From the NCBI GenBank assembly GCA_964561005.1, contig CAZLNO010000012.1, forward strand, positions 1 through 55,081: 55,081 nucleotides of DNA, read 5' to 3'. The position numbers and the translations under genes were made by a program. This stretch comes from CAZLNO01 sp964561005. Its GTDB lineage: Bacteria; Pseudomonadota; Alphaproteobacteria; Kiloniellales; Rhodovibrionaceae. The notes beneath the pieces are model-generated. The model was not told the DNA's origin. It did no database searches and saw only the letters and a program-made list of their open reading frames with translations. The stretch's first letter is position 1. Each line of letters starts with the position of its first letter. Shown here in pieces: positions 18,494-26,241 of the stretch.

Positions 18494-19660
18494 ATGCGAC
18501 GGCGGGACGATCTCGTGTTTTCGATGGCGGAGTTCGAGCGCCGGCTCGGCAACCTGCGGGCGGAGCTGGACCGCCGCGCGCTGGACGCGGTGATCGTTAC
18601 CATTCCGGAGAACATCTTCTATCTGACGGGCTACCAGACGCCGGGCTACTACTATTTCCAGGCGCTGGTGGTGCCGCTGGAGTCGGAGCCCTTCATGGTG
18701 ACCCGCCTCCTGGAGGACACCAACGTCCAGACCCGCACCTGGATCGAGTACAGCCGCCCCTATGCCGACACGGAATCGCCTGTCGGCGCACTTCATATGG
18801 CCCTGAGCGAGTTCGGTCTGGCGCGGGCGCGGATGGGTTACGAGAAGCACTCCTACTTCTTCCGCGCCAGCGAGCAGGAGCAGCTCATGGCCTCCATGGA
18901 GGACGCGGGCTTCGTCGATTGCACCGGGATCGTGGAGGAGCTGCGCCTCATCAAGTCGCCGGACGAGATCGCCATGCTGCGCGCGGCGGCGAAAACGACG
19001 ATGGCCGGCATGCAAGCCGGCATCGACGCCGTGCGTCCCGGTGTCACCGAAAACGACGTCGCCGCCGAGATCCTCCACGCCATGACCAAGGCCGGCAGCC
19101 ACTATCCGGCGATTCCGCCCTTCGTCGCCTCGGGCTGGCGCTGCGCGGTGGGCCACGCGACCTGGGAAGACCGCGAGATCCAGCCCAACGACTGCGTCTT
19201 CCTGGAGGTCGGCGGCTGCCGCTGGCGCTATCACGCGCCGATGATGCGCACGCTGTTCACCGGCGACATCATCGAGGAGGTCGACGAGGCCGAGCAGGTG
19301 ATCAACGAGGCCGTCGCCGCCGCGATGCAGGAGATGAAGCCCGGCGTGGCCGCCGGCGACATCGACCACCTGTGCCGGCAGTATCTCTCGCGCTACAGCC
19401 ACGGCGGCACGCAGTCGACCCGCTCGGGCTACTCGGTGGGCATCGCCTTCGCGCCCGACTGGGGCGAGGGACACATCCTCTCGATCCAGTCGGGCCAGCA
19501 GCGCTATCTTGAAGAGAACATGACCTTCCACCTGATTCCGTGGCTGCAGGTGCCGGGCGTGGCCGGGGTCGGAATCTCCGAGACCGTCCTGGTCACGCGC
19601 GAGGGCTGTGTCTCGCTCCTCGACAGCTTCGACCGCAAGGTCCTCTCGAAGCCGAGCTGA
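18494..19660 (+). CDS. doeA: Ectoine hydrolase DoeA (creatinase-type M24 fold)
   Basis: Opens the ring of the compatible solute ectoine to give N-alpha-acetyl-diaminobutyrate, the first step of ectoine use as a nutrient. The 388-residue chain has the two-domain pita-bread fold of M24 peptidases with the N-terminal creatinase domain (about 1-150; NIFYLTGYQTPGYYYFQAL). In the catalytic domain the usual metal-binding aspartates are gone: the block reads VFLEVGGCRWRYHAPMMRT where peptidases have D-x-G...D-x-T-R-T, consistent with the creatinase-like, non-peptidase group. The assignment rests on this and on doeB following after 41 bp. GGGAG lies 8 bp before the ATG. Confidence 0.9.
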   Translation: MRRRDDLVFSMAEFERRLGNLRAELDRRALDAVIVTIPENIFYLTGYQTPGYYYFQALVVPLESEPFMVTRLLEDTNVQTRTWIEYSRPYADTESPVGALHMALSEFGLARARMGYEKHSYFFRASEQEQLMASMEDAGFVDCTGIVEELRLIKSPDEIAMLRAAAKTTMAGMQAGIDAVRPGVTENDVAAEILHAMTKAGSHYPAIPPFVASGWRCAVGHATWEDREIQPNDCVFLEVGGCRWRYHAPMMRTLFTGDIIEEVDEAEQVINEAVAAAMQEMKPGVAAGDIDHLCRQYLSRYSHGGTQSTRSGYSVGIAFAPDWGEGHILSIQSGQQRYLEENMTFHLIPWLQVPGVAGVGISETVLVTREGCVSLLDSFDRKVLSKPS

Positions 19661-19701
19661 CGCGGCACCGGCGGCCACCAGTATCGAGAACGGGAGACCC
19701 C

Positions 19702-20706
19702 ATGTCAGACGAACCTTCGCTAATCGGCTCCACCATCGACCCCGACGCCGAGGGCAAGCACTTCGGCCACCTTCTGGTGCCCCATTCGCGCAACGACTCC
19801 GCCTGGGGCACGCTGCCGCTGCCGATCGTCAGCATCCGCAACGGCGACGGCCCGACCATGCTGCTCACCGGCGGCAACCACGGCGACGAGTACGAGGGGC
19901 CGCTGGCCATCCTGAAGCTGGTTCAGCGCATCGACCCCGCCGCCTTCCGCGGCCGGCTCATCGCCATGCCGGCGCTGAACCTGCCGGCGATGCGGGCGAA
20001 CGCCCGCATCTCGCCGATCGACAACGGCAACATGAACCGCGCCTTTCCCGGCCATCCGCGCGGCAGCATCACCCAGCGCATCGCCTACCACGTCTGGAAG
20101 GAGCTGATGCCGCGCGCCGACATCGTGGTGGACCTGCACTCCGGCGGACACTCGCTGAACTTCGTGCCCTCGGCGGTGATGCACGAGCTGCCGGACAAGG
20201 CGATGATGGCGCGCACCCGCAAGGCGCTGGAGGCGTTCGGCGCGCCGATCGGCCTGGTGCTGGAGGAGCTGGACGCGGTGGGGATGCTGGACACCGCCGC
20301 GGAGGAGATGGGCAAGCTGTTCATCTCCACCGAACTGGGCGGCGGCGCCATGGTGACGCCGGAGACCGTCGCCGTCACCGACCGCGGGCTGGACAACCTC
20401 CTGAAGCACTTCGAGATGCTGGACGGCGCGCCGACGCCGCCCGACAAGCCGACCCGGATGATGACCACGCCGGACGGCGCCTTCTCGATGTCGATGGCCG
20501 ACGGCCTCTACGAGCCGCTGGTCGAGCTGGGCGAGCCCGTGCGCGCCGGCCAGGCGATCGGCCGCGTCCACTTCGTCGAGGACCCCGAGCGGCCGCCGCA
20601 GGAAGTGACCGCCGCCACCGACGGCCTGCTCTACTGTCGCCGGGTGCAGGGCTACACCCGGCGGGGCGACACCCTGGCCGTGGTGGCGCAGGACCTCGCC
20701 GACTAG
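19702..20706 (+). CDS. doeB: N-alpha-acetyl-L-2,4-diaminobutyrate deacetylase DoeB
   Basis: Zinc enzyme of the succinylglutamate desuccinylase/aspartoacylase family that removes the acetyl group produced by DoeA, giving diaminobutyrate. The 334-residue protein has the zinc site GGNHGDEYEGP (His and Glu) and DLHSGGHSLNF (second His), the substrate block NGNMNRAFPG and ELGGGAMVTPE. It is the natural partner of doeA; the downstream enzymes (diaminobutyrate transaminase and dehydrogenase) and the usual regulators are not in the window. A GGGAG site precedes the ATG. The gene ends at a strong hairpin. Confidence 0.92.
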   Translation: MSDEPSLIGSTIDPDAEGKHFGHLLVPHSRNDSAWGTLPLPIVSIRNGDGPTMLLTGGNHGDEYEGPLAILKLVQRIDPAAFRGRLIAMPALNLPAMRANARISPIDNGNMNRAFPGHPRGSITQRIAYHVWKELMPRADIVVDLHSGGHSLNFVPSAVMHELPDKAMMARTRKALEAFGAPIGLVLEELDAVGMLDTAAEEMGKLFISTELGGGAMVTPETVAVTDRGLDNLLKHFEMLDGAPTPPDKPTRMMTTPDGAFSMSMADGLYEPLVELGEPVRAGQAIGRVHFVEDPERPPQEVTAATDGLLYCRRVQGYTRRGDTLAVVAQDLAD

Positions 20707-20712
20707 CCAAAA

Positions 20713-20768
20713 GGCGAAAGGAGGGCCGCCGACCCCCCGTGGCGGCCCTCCGCCGCCGCCCTTTCGCC
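20713..20768. terminator. Bidirectional terminator between doeB and the VWA protein gene
   Basis: A perfect 11-bp GC-rich stem (20720-20730 with 20741-20751, 10-nt loop) is extended by an outer pairing of GGCGAAAG (20713-20720) with CTTTCGCC (20761-20768). It lies exactly between two convergent stops (20706 and 20794), as expected for a shared terminator; there is no long T run. Confidence 0.75.
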
Positions 20769-20793
20769 CGGTGGCAGCGAAAGCGGCGCCGGT

Positions 20794-23424
20794 CTATCCC
20801 ATCAGCAGCTCGGGCGGCACGACGCCCGCGATGGTGTTGGTGACGGACAGCTCGAACTGATCGTCGGTGGTGGCGACGTCGCCGTCGCTGTCGATCGTCG
20901 CCGTCGCCGTCAAGTCCGTTTCGGCGCCCTCGGTGGGATCGAGGCCGGAAATGTCGGCGAAGTCGAAGGTGAAGCCCAGCGGCGTCGCGGTCACGCTGTC
21001 GGCGTCGATGCCGGCCACCGTCGTGCCGCCGACCTCCAGGCTGAAGTCGACGACCTCGAAGGGCGGCTTCAGCAGTTCCGCCGTCAGCTCGTCCGAGGTC
21101 GTGACCTGCGGCGTGCCGCCGGTGGTGTCGATGCGGTCGAGCTGCTCGACCGAACTGGTGGTGCCGACTCCCACGGCGACGTTGGTGGCGCCGATGCCCG
21201 CCGGATCGGTCAGCACCGCCACCTCGTCGGCGAAGTCTCCGCCCAGCGTCGGGAAGCCGTCGGAGAGGAAGTAGACGATGTTCTGATCGGCCGGCGGCTG
21301 GTCCTCGAAGAAGTCGATGGTTTGCCGCAGCGCCGCCTCGAAGTTGGTGAAGCCGCCGCTGTCCAGCCCCTCCAGCGCCGCGTCGAGTTCGGCATCGCCC
21401 GGATCGAAGGTCCCCTGCAGGGCGGCGTCCCCGTCGCCGCCGAAGGGCTCGCCGGAGAAGGTGACCAGGCCGACGTCCACCTGCCCGGCCGGGTCGGTGA
21501 GCGGGATGCCATTCGCAATGCCGTCGGAGAGATTTTTCAGGGCGGCAATCTGCGCGTCCAGGATGGTGTCGGCGGTGCCGTCGCCGTTCTGGTCGCCCAC
21601 CGGGCTGCCGCCGAAGGCCGCGCTGGTGCTGTTCGAGACGTCCACCACGAAGGCCAGGTTGAAGGTGACGTCCGGGAAACTGATGCGGCCGCTCGCGTCG
21701 GTGGTCCCATCGATCGTTCGCTCGGCCGTGGTGAGCGACAGCTCGACCCCATTGCGAAGGTCGGCGTTGGTCTGGGAGCCGGGGTCGAAGCCGTCCACGG
21801 TGACGCTCACCTCGGCCTCGTCCGTGCCGCCGTTGCCGTCGGCGACGGTGTAGGTGAAGGTGACCGTCTCCGATTCCCCGGTGTTCAGCGCGTCGAAGTC
21901 GCTGCCCGGATCGAAGGCCAGGGTGCCGTCGTCGTTGACCGCGACGCTGCCCTTCGACGGCTGGGTCAGCGATTCCACCCGCAGCGCGTCGCCGTCGATG
22001 TCGCTGTCGTTGCCCAGCACGTCGATGTCGATGGCGAAGCCCTCCAGGGTGCGGCCGGAATCGGCAAGGGCCACGGGATCGTCGTTCACGCCCTCGACCA
22101 CGATTGTGACCGTGGCGGTATCCCTGACCTGGCCGCCGCCGCCCATGTCCGGCGGGCCGTCGTCGTCCCGGTCGTCGTCGCGGTCGCCCTTCCCGTCCTT
22201 CTTGTGTTTGTGGTGCTTGTCGTCACGGCGCCAATGCTCGCGCCAGCGCGCCCGCCAGTCCGCGTGCTCCTCGCGGTCCTCGCGGTGGCGCCGATCGTGG
22301 TCGTCATCGTCGCGCTCCCGCCGGAACCGCCAGCCGTCGTCGTCCTGCTCGCCATCGTCGCCGTCATCGTCGCCGTCATCGTCATCGCGACGACCCCAGC
22401 GGGCGCGCCAGTCCCAGTCCCGGTCGCGGTCCTCGCGCGCCTCGCGGTCGCGCCAGTCCTCGTCGTCATCGCGCTCGCCACGCGCGCGGCGGTCGTCCTC
22501 GCGGCGCTGGCGCTTGATCCAGCGCCAGCCGGCATGGCCATGCCCGCCGCCGCCGTCCATGTCGCCGCCGTCGTCCATCTCATCGCCGCCGGTGTCGCCG
22601 TCATTGCCGGTCCCCGCGGTCGAGATGGTGTACTGGAAGGTGACCTCGGCCTGCTCCCCCACGCCCAGGCTCTCGAACTGGCCGCTGGGGTCGAAGGTCA
22701 GGCTGCCGTCGGCGTTCAGCGTGACCGTGGCGCCGGGGTCCAGGGTCAGTTCGCTGCCCACGTTGGCCGGGTTACCGTTGACCGCGGTCAGCGTGAAATC
22801 GCCGGCCGAGACGCTGTCGTTCGCCAGCACCCCGTCAGGGGGAACCGACAGCACGCTGTCCTCGTCCGTGGTGAAGGTGTCGTCCACCGCCGTCAGGGTG
22901 ACATCGCCGGCGGGCGGCATGCCGCCGTCGTCCCCTTCATCGTCCTCGTCGTCGTCGTCCTCGTCGCCATCCGGGTCGTGGCCGTCCGCCCCGTCGTCCC
23001 GCATGTCGTCGCCGTCGTCCTTTTTCCACGGCTTGCGCCACCAGGGAAAGCGGTCGCCGTCGTCATCGTTCCCGCCGTCGCGGTCGTCCGCGTGATCCTT
23101 GTCGTCGTCGTCGCGGTCCTCGGTGTCGCGCCAGGGGCGGTCAGACGACTCCGAGTCGTCGTCCCCTTCCTCTTCCGGGTCCGCGTCCTCTTCATCGCGC
23201 CGATCCCGCCAGCCCTTCCATCCCCAGGAGTCGCGCGAGGCCTCGTCCCGGTCCGCTTCGGCCAAGGCCTCACGGCCATCCTCGGGCCGACCGTCGTCGG
23301 GCGCCTCGCTTTCACGCGCCCAGCCGCTCCAAGGCCTCGAGGCGGTCGCCTCCTTCTCCTCGCGGGCCGATTGCGCGGCCCGCAACTCGTCGCGAATGCG
23401 GTCCAGCAGTCCCCATCCAGACAT
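20794..23424 (-). CDS. Large acidic protein with two Ig-like repeat domains and a C-terminal VWA domain
   Basis: 876 residues, very rich in Asp, Arg, Glu and Trp. Order: 1-170 charged low-complexity region; about 176-448 a first VCBS/cadherin-like domain (AVDDTFTTDEDSVLSVPPDGVL ... DTATVTIVVEGVNDDPVA), split by a 164-residue charged insert (271-434); about 449-545 a second complete domain; about 588-790 a von Willebrand A domain with an intact metal site (DVSNS at 595, Thr693 in GGFTNFEAAL, SDG at 721); then a short beta-rich tail. No N-terminal signal peptide is visible, and type I secretion is plausible, but the classic RTX nonapeptides are absent. Probably an adhesin or matrix protein; function is inferred. 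No exporter genes adjoin it. Confidence 0.85.
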   Translation of the reverse strand: MSGWGLLDRIRDELRAAQSAREEKEATASRPWSGWARESEAPDDGRPEDGREALAEADRDEASRDSWGWKGWRDRRDEEDADPEEEGDDDSESSDRPWRDTEDRDDDDKDHADDRDGGNDDDGDRFPWWRKPWKKDDGDDMRDDGADGHDPDGDEDDDDEDDEGDDGGMPPAGDVTLTAVDDTFTTDEDSVLSVPPDGVLANDSVSAGDFTLTAVNGNPANVGSELTLDPGATVTLNADGSLTFDPSGQFESLGVGEQAEVTFQYTISTAGTGNDGDTGGDEMDDGGDMDGGGGHGHAGWRWIKRQRREDDRRARGERDDDEDWRDREAREDRDRDWDWRARWGRRDDDDGDDDGDDGEQDDDGWRFRRERDDDDHDRRHREDREEHADWRARWREHWRRDDKHHKHKKDGKGDRDDDRDDDGPPDMGGGGQVRDTATVTIVVEGVNDDPVALADSGRTLEGFAIDIDVLGNDSDIDGDALRVESLTQPSKGSVAVNDDGTLAFDPGSDFDALNTGESETVTFTYTVADGNGGTDEAEVSVTVDGFDPGSQTNADLRNGVELSLTTAERTIDGTTDASGRISFPDVTFNLAFVVDVSNSTSAAFGGSPVGDQNGDGTADTILDAQIAALKNLSDGIANGIPLTDPAGQVDVGLVTFSGEPFGGDGDAALQGTFDPGDAELDAALEGLDSGGFTNFEAALRQTIDFFEDQPPADQNIVYFLSDGFPTLGGDFADEVAVLTDPAGIGATNVAVGVGTTSSVEQLDRIDTTGGTPQVTTSDELTAELLKPPFEVVDFSLEVGGTTVAGIDADSVTATPLGFTFDFADISGLDPTEGAETDLTATATIDSDGDVATTDDQFELSVTNTIAGVVPPELLMG
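22123..22614 (-). other. Charged low-complexity insert inside an Ig-like domain
   Basis: Codons 271-434 of the VWA protein encode runs of Asp with interspersed Arg, Trp, His and Lys, such as DRDWDWRARWGRRDDDD and DDKHHKHKKDGKGDRDD. The insert sits between the strand VTFQYTISTA and the strand DTATVTIVVEG, which would be joined by a short loop in an ordinary domain of this family. The same composition recurs at the N-terminus (about 75-168), which suggests that the two segments arose from one another. Confidence 0.8.
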
Positions 23425-23623
23425 CGCGTCACCCCGACTTGTCCCGGATCAAAAGAAATTCCGTACGAGGTGGTTATGATTGCGCCATGTCGTAAAGAAT
23501 TCGTTATCGACTATTAGGACCTTTATTGTGTTTCTCAGGGTATTAGGGGAAAATTGACGACTGATTCCCGTCGAAGAACACAGAAAAGCGACGCGCCCCG
23601 CGCGGCCCCGCTGGCACGCAAAC

Positions 23624-23652
23624 GGGGGCGCAGGGTCGATCCCCGCGCCCCC
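23624..23652 (-). terminator. Hairpin downstream of ompW
   Basis: GGGGGCGC (23624-23631) pairs with GCGCCCCC (23645-23652), with an inner GGG/CCC pairing after one mismatch. It lies about 46 bp past the ompW stop in the reading direction of that gene. The rest of 23425-23697 is an AT-richer stretch upstream of the VWA gene, probably its promoter region, where I could not pick out clear -35 and -10 elements. Confidence 0.6.
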
Positions 23653-23697
23653 TGGCCAGGCCGGAGCGTGTCAAAAGTGGGCCGCGGCGACCGCCGG

Positions 23698-24348
23698 CTA
23701 GAAGCGGTAGGTAAGGCCGACGCCGAGAATCCAGGGGTCGATATCCACGTCGGCTTCGAGTTCGGTGCCGGCCGCCTCGACCGTCGCCTCGGTCTTCAGG
23801 AAGATCTTCTTGACGTCCATGTTGAACGACCAGCCCCCGGTGATCGCCATGTCGAAGCCGGCCTGGAACGCCGGGCCGACATCGTTGTCGTACTCGATGT
23901 CCGTGGCCGCGCCGCTCGACTCGTTGTAGAACAGCGTGAAGTTCACGCCCGCGCCGATGTAGGGACTGAATCGCTCCTTCGGCATGAAGTGGTATTGCAC
24001 GGTGAGCGTCGGCGGCAGCAGCCACACGTGGCCGAGGTCCACGTCGCCCAGCGCCGTGCCTTTCGCCTCCACCTCGTGGCGCGCCGTGGCGGCGATCACC
24101 TCGAAGGCGATGTTGTCGGTGAAGAAGTAGCCGAAGTCCAGTTCCGGCACGACGGCGTCGCCGACGTTCGCCTCGCCGCCGATGGCCTCGATGGTGCTGT
24201 TCTCGTCGGGCAGCACCCCGATGATACGGCCGCGCACGAAAAAGTCGCCCGCCGACTTCGGCTTGAAGTCCTCGGCCAGGGCGAACTGGGTGGCGAACAG
24301 CATGGCCGAGGCCGCGGCCAGGGCCGCGAGCTTGCTGGTGACGTTCAT
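23698..24348 (-). CDS. ompW: OmpW family outer membrane protein
   Basis: 216-residue outer-membrane beta-barrel. The signal peptide runs to about residue 25 (ATQFALAEDF). The mature part starts FFVRGRIIGVLPDEN, continues with PELDFGYFFTDNIAFEVIAA and WLLPPTLTVQYHF, has FSPYIGAGVNFTLFY, and ends LGVGLTYRF with the terminal phenylalanine expected for Bam-dependent assembly. These are diagnostic of OmpW, an eight-stranded barrel that lets small hydrophobic compounds through and that in enterobacteria responds to oxygen supply via FNR. A perfect FNR/FixK-type box lies 66 bp upstream here. Confidence 0.95.
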   Translation of the reverse strand: MNVTSKLAALAAASAMLFATQFALAEDFKPKSAGDFFVRGRIIGVLPDENSTIEAIGGEANVGDAVVPELDFGYFFTDNIAFEVIAATARHEVEAKGTALGDVDLGHVWLLPPTLTVQYHFMPKERFSPYIGAGVNFTLFYNESSGAATDIEYDNDVGPAFQAGFDMAITGGWSFNMDVKKIFLKTEATVEAAGTELEADVDIDPWILGVGLTYRF

Positions 24349-24413
24349 GGATATCCCCTCGTGGTCGCTCGGAATCGCGGAGCAAACCCTAAGCCCGCAC
24401 CGCTCACGCGGAA

Positions 24414-24427
24414 TTGACCTACGTCAA
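24414..24427. promoter_or_regulatory. FNR/FixK-type anaerobox shared by ompW and the transglutaminase-like gene
   Basis: TTGAC-CTAC-GTCAA is a perfect inverted repeat fitting the Crp/Fnr-family consensus TTGAY-N4-RTCAA. It is centred almost midway between two divergent starts (24348 and 24488). No recognisable Fnr-type regulator gene lies in the window. Regulation by oxygen is inferred from the motif and from the known FNR control of ompW in enterobacteria. Confidence 0.7.
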
Positions 24428-24487
24428 GCGAAACTCCCGACGCGGCGCCCCTTTGACGCGGCTGGCCGCAAGGCGAATAATCGAGTC

Positions 24488-25561
24488 ATGAAGCAAGTTT
24501 GCATCGCCCTGACGGCTTGCGTCCTGGTGCTCCTCGGCCTGCCGGCGCGGCCGGCGGAGGCCCAGCAGATTGATCGCAGCGTGCAGCGGGCCGGCGACAG
24601 CGTGCGCTTCACCATCCGCTTTCGGGACAACCGCCTGGAGCCGCGCGTCCTGCGCTTCGACCTGCCCGCCGGCGCCTATGAGGCCGCCCAGGAGGGGCTG
24701 GAGCCGCTGGACAAGAGCGTCCTGAAATCCCGCATCGAGCCCTCGGTCCAGGCCTACCTCGACCGCGGCCGGGAGGACTGGCAGCAGGCCCTGGCCAGCC
24801 GCCTGGACGTGCTGGCGCAGTCGCTGCCCCAGGGCGTGCGCATGACCTACGGTTTCGACGACGGGCGGCTGCGTTGGCAGCTTCAGGGCCGCAGCGTGCC
24901 GCGTGAACGACTGGGACAGGTGAGCGCCCGGCTCAAGGCGCGGATCGAACAGGCCAGCCGGCGCCTCGTGGCGGCCAAGCGCCGGGAGGCGCGCGTTTAC
25001 GCCGCGCGGGTGCGCGACCAAATCTACGAGGAGCTGAACTATGTCCGCGACCCGTCGCTGGGCGACGTCCTGCGCCCCAACTATCGACGCATCGCGCGCG
25101 ACGCCGCGCCCGTGGTGAAGCCCCTGGCCGAGGCCATCACCGAGCAGGCCGGACTCGACGCGCGCGCCCAGACGGCGCTGGCCCTCACGTTCCTGCAGAG
25201 CATCCCCTACGACCGCCTGACCGACCGCGACGTCACCGACGGGACCGGCTTCGCGGTGCCCGGCGAGATGCTGGCCATTAACCTGGGCGACTGCGACAGC
25301 AAGGCCACCGCCCTGGCCGGGCTGATGCAGCACTTCGCGCCGGAGGTCGACACCGCCATGATCCTGCTGCCCGGCCACGCGGTGCTGGCGGCCGAGCTGC
25401 CGCCGCTGAAGCTGGACAAGACCATCGAGCTGCGCGGCAAGACGTTTGTCCTCATGGAGCCGGCCGGCCCCGGCATCCTCCCGCTCGGCCAGGTGGACCC
25501 GCGAAGCTGGAAGATGCTGCGGGAGGAAGGCCCCAGCTCGGTTGTCTGGATGAACGGCTGA
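24488..25561 (+). CDS. Secreted transglutaminase-like protein
   Basis: 357 residues with a signal peptide (about 1-25, ending RPAEAQQ). The middle is a long charged helical region (about 60-200) and the C-terminal third is a transglutaminase-like fold: INLGDCDSKATALAGLM with the putative catalytic Cys269, then MILLPGHAVLAAELP with His297, and FVLMEPA where the third residue would lie. This is the bacterial transglutaminase-like (cysteine protease or peptide-crosslinking) arrangement; its substrate is unknown. It is divergent from ompW and shares the anaerobox region, so the two may respond together. Confidence 0.82.
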   Translation: MKQVCIALTACVLVLLGLPARPAEAQQIDRSVQRAGDSVRFTIRFRDNRLEPRVLRFDLPAGAYEAAQEGLEPLDKSVLKSRIEPSVQAYLDRGREDWQQALASRLDVLAQSLPQGVRMTYGFDDGRLRWQLQGRSVPRERLGQVSARLKARIEQASRRLVAAKRREARVYAARVRDQIYEELNYVRDPSLGDVLRPNYRRIARDAAPVVKPLAEAITEQAGLDARAQTALALTFLQSIPYDRLTDRDVTDGTGFAVPGEMLAINLGDCDSKATALAGLMQHFAPEVDTAMILLPGHAVLAAELPPLKLDKTIELRGKTFVLMEPAGPGILPLGQVDPRSWKMLREEGPSSVVWMNG

Positions 25562-25789
25562 TTTCGCCGGAAGCCCGCGGCGCCGAGGCTTTGGAGTTCC
25601 AAGCCGCTGGACCCCCAAATCATCAAATCAATGTGAATCGCTGTCGCTGGGCGCCGCGTGGCGGGTGAATTGCACGCCGGAAAGATTCGCTTTATATTGA
25701 GAAGGAGGAATGCTCTTTGGTTGAAATAGACCAGGACACTCTGTTTTTTGCCGCAACTACGTGAATGTGTGCGAAATAAGAAGTTGACT

Positions 25790-25829
25790 ATGTTAATGAG
25801 GGCGGCTTTTATTTCGGGTGCATTTTTTT
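25790..25829 (+). other. Out-of-frame signal-peptide segment and T7 slip site of the DUF2147 gene
   Basis: ATG at 25790 opens MLMRAAFISGAFF, the start of a good signal peptide, but in the frame two ahead of the DUF2147 body. Just where it should continue, the DNA has seven T residues (25823-25829). A -1 shift, or one missing T, would join it to LCLLDMQGAHA and give a complete signal peptide with an A-H-A cleavage site. The 228 bp upstream (25562-25789) are AT-rich and carry no other convincing gene. Confidence 0.65.
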
Positions 25830-26241
25830 GTGCCTGCTCGACATGCAGGGCGCGCACGCTTCGGAGGAGCCGACGGCCGTGGGCGTCTGGCAGCACCCCG
25901 ATGAACGCATCCAAGTGCAGATCGCACCCTGCGGCGAGCACCTGTGCGGCAAGGTCGTCTGGCTGAAGAATCCGAATGATGAAACGGGTCTCCCGCGCTT
26001 GGATCGCGAGAATCCGGTTTCCGCCGAACGCGACAAGCCGATCGTCGGCACGACGGTGATCCAGGGGCTGGACAAGAGCGGTCCTGGCCTGTGGACGGAC
26101 GGCAAGATCTACAATCCAGACGACGGCAAGACGTATAACGCCCGCGTCACCGTCGTGGATGCCGACACCATGGAGCTCCGAGCCTACAAGCTCATGCCGC
26201 TGTTCGGCGAGACCCAGGTCTGGACACGCGTCCGGCCGTGA
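25828..26241 (+). CDS. DUF2147 protein, N-terminus disrupted by an apparent frameshift
   Basis: The 137-codon frame contains a complete DUF2147 mature domain: TAVGVWQHPDERIQVQIAPC, HLCGKVVWLKNPNDE, then GLWTDGKIYNPDDGKTYNARV and the final TQVWTRVRP. These are small beta-barrel proteins exported to the periplasm, of unknown function. The frame itself has only a TTG start and half a signal peptide; the missing half is encoded from 25790 in another frame across a T7 tract. So the true gene is probably 25790-26241, either mis-sequenced, phase-variable, read by slippage, or broken. It is coupled to the lipoprotein gene behind it (GTGA overlap). Confidence 0.8.
   Translation: MCLLDMQGAHASEEPTAVGVWQHPDERIQVQIAPCGEHLCGKVVWLKNPNDETGLPRLDRENPVSAERDKPIVGTTVIQGLDKSGPGLWTDGKIYNPDDGKTYNARVTVVDADTMELRAYKLMPLFGETQVWTRVRP

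Noticed and set aside
22123..22614. CRISPR-like or tandem DNA repeats
   Set aside because: The repetitive look comes from biased amino-acid composition; repeat units are irregular in length and sequence with no spacers.
21322..23517. 731-codon open frame on the forward strand opposite the VWA protein
   Set aside because: It is a by-product of Asp/Arg-rich coding on the other strand (runs of Val and Ala codons) and has no domain or ribosome site.
25717..25764. Mini open frame behind an AGGAGGA site upstream of the DUF2147 gene
   Set aside because: A TTG start and 15 codons with no conservation evidence; the purine run may be chance in an AT-rich stretch. It could be a leader peptide but there is nothing to support it.
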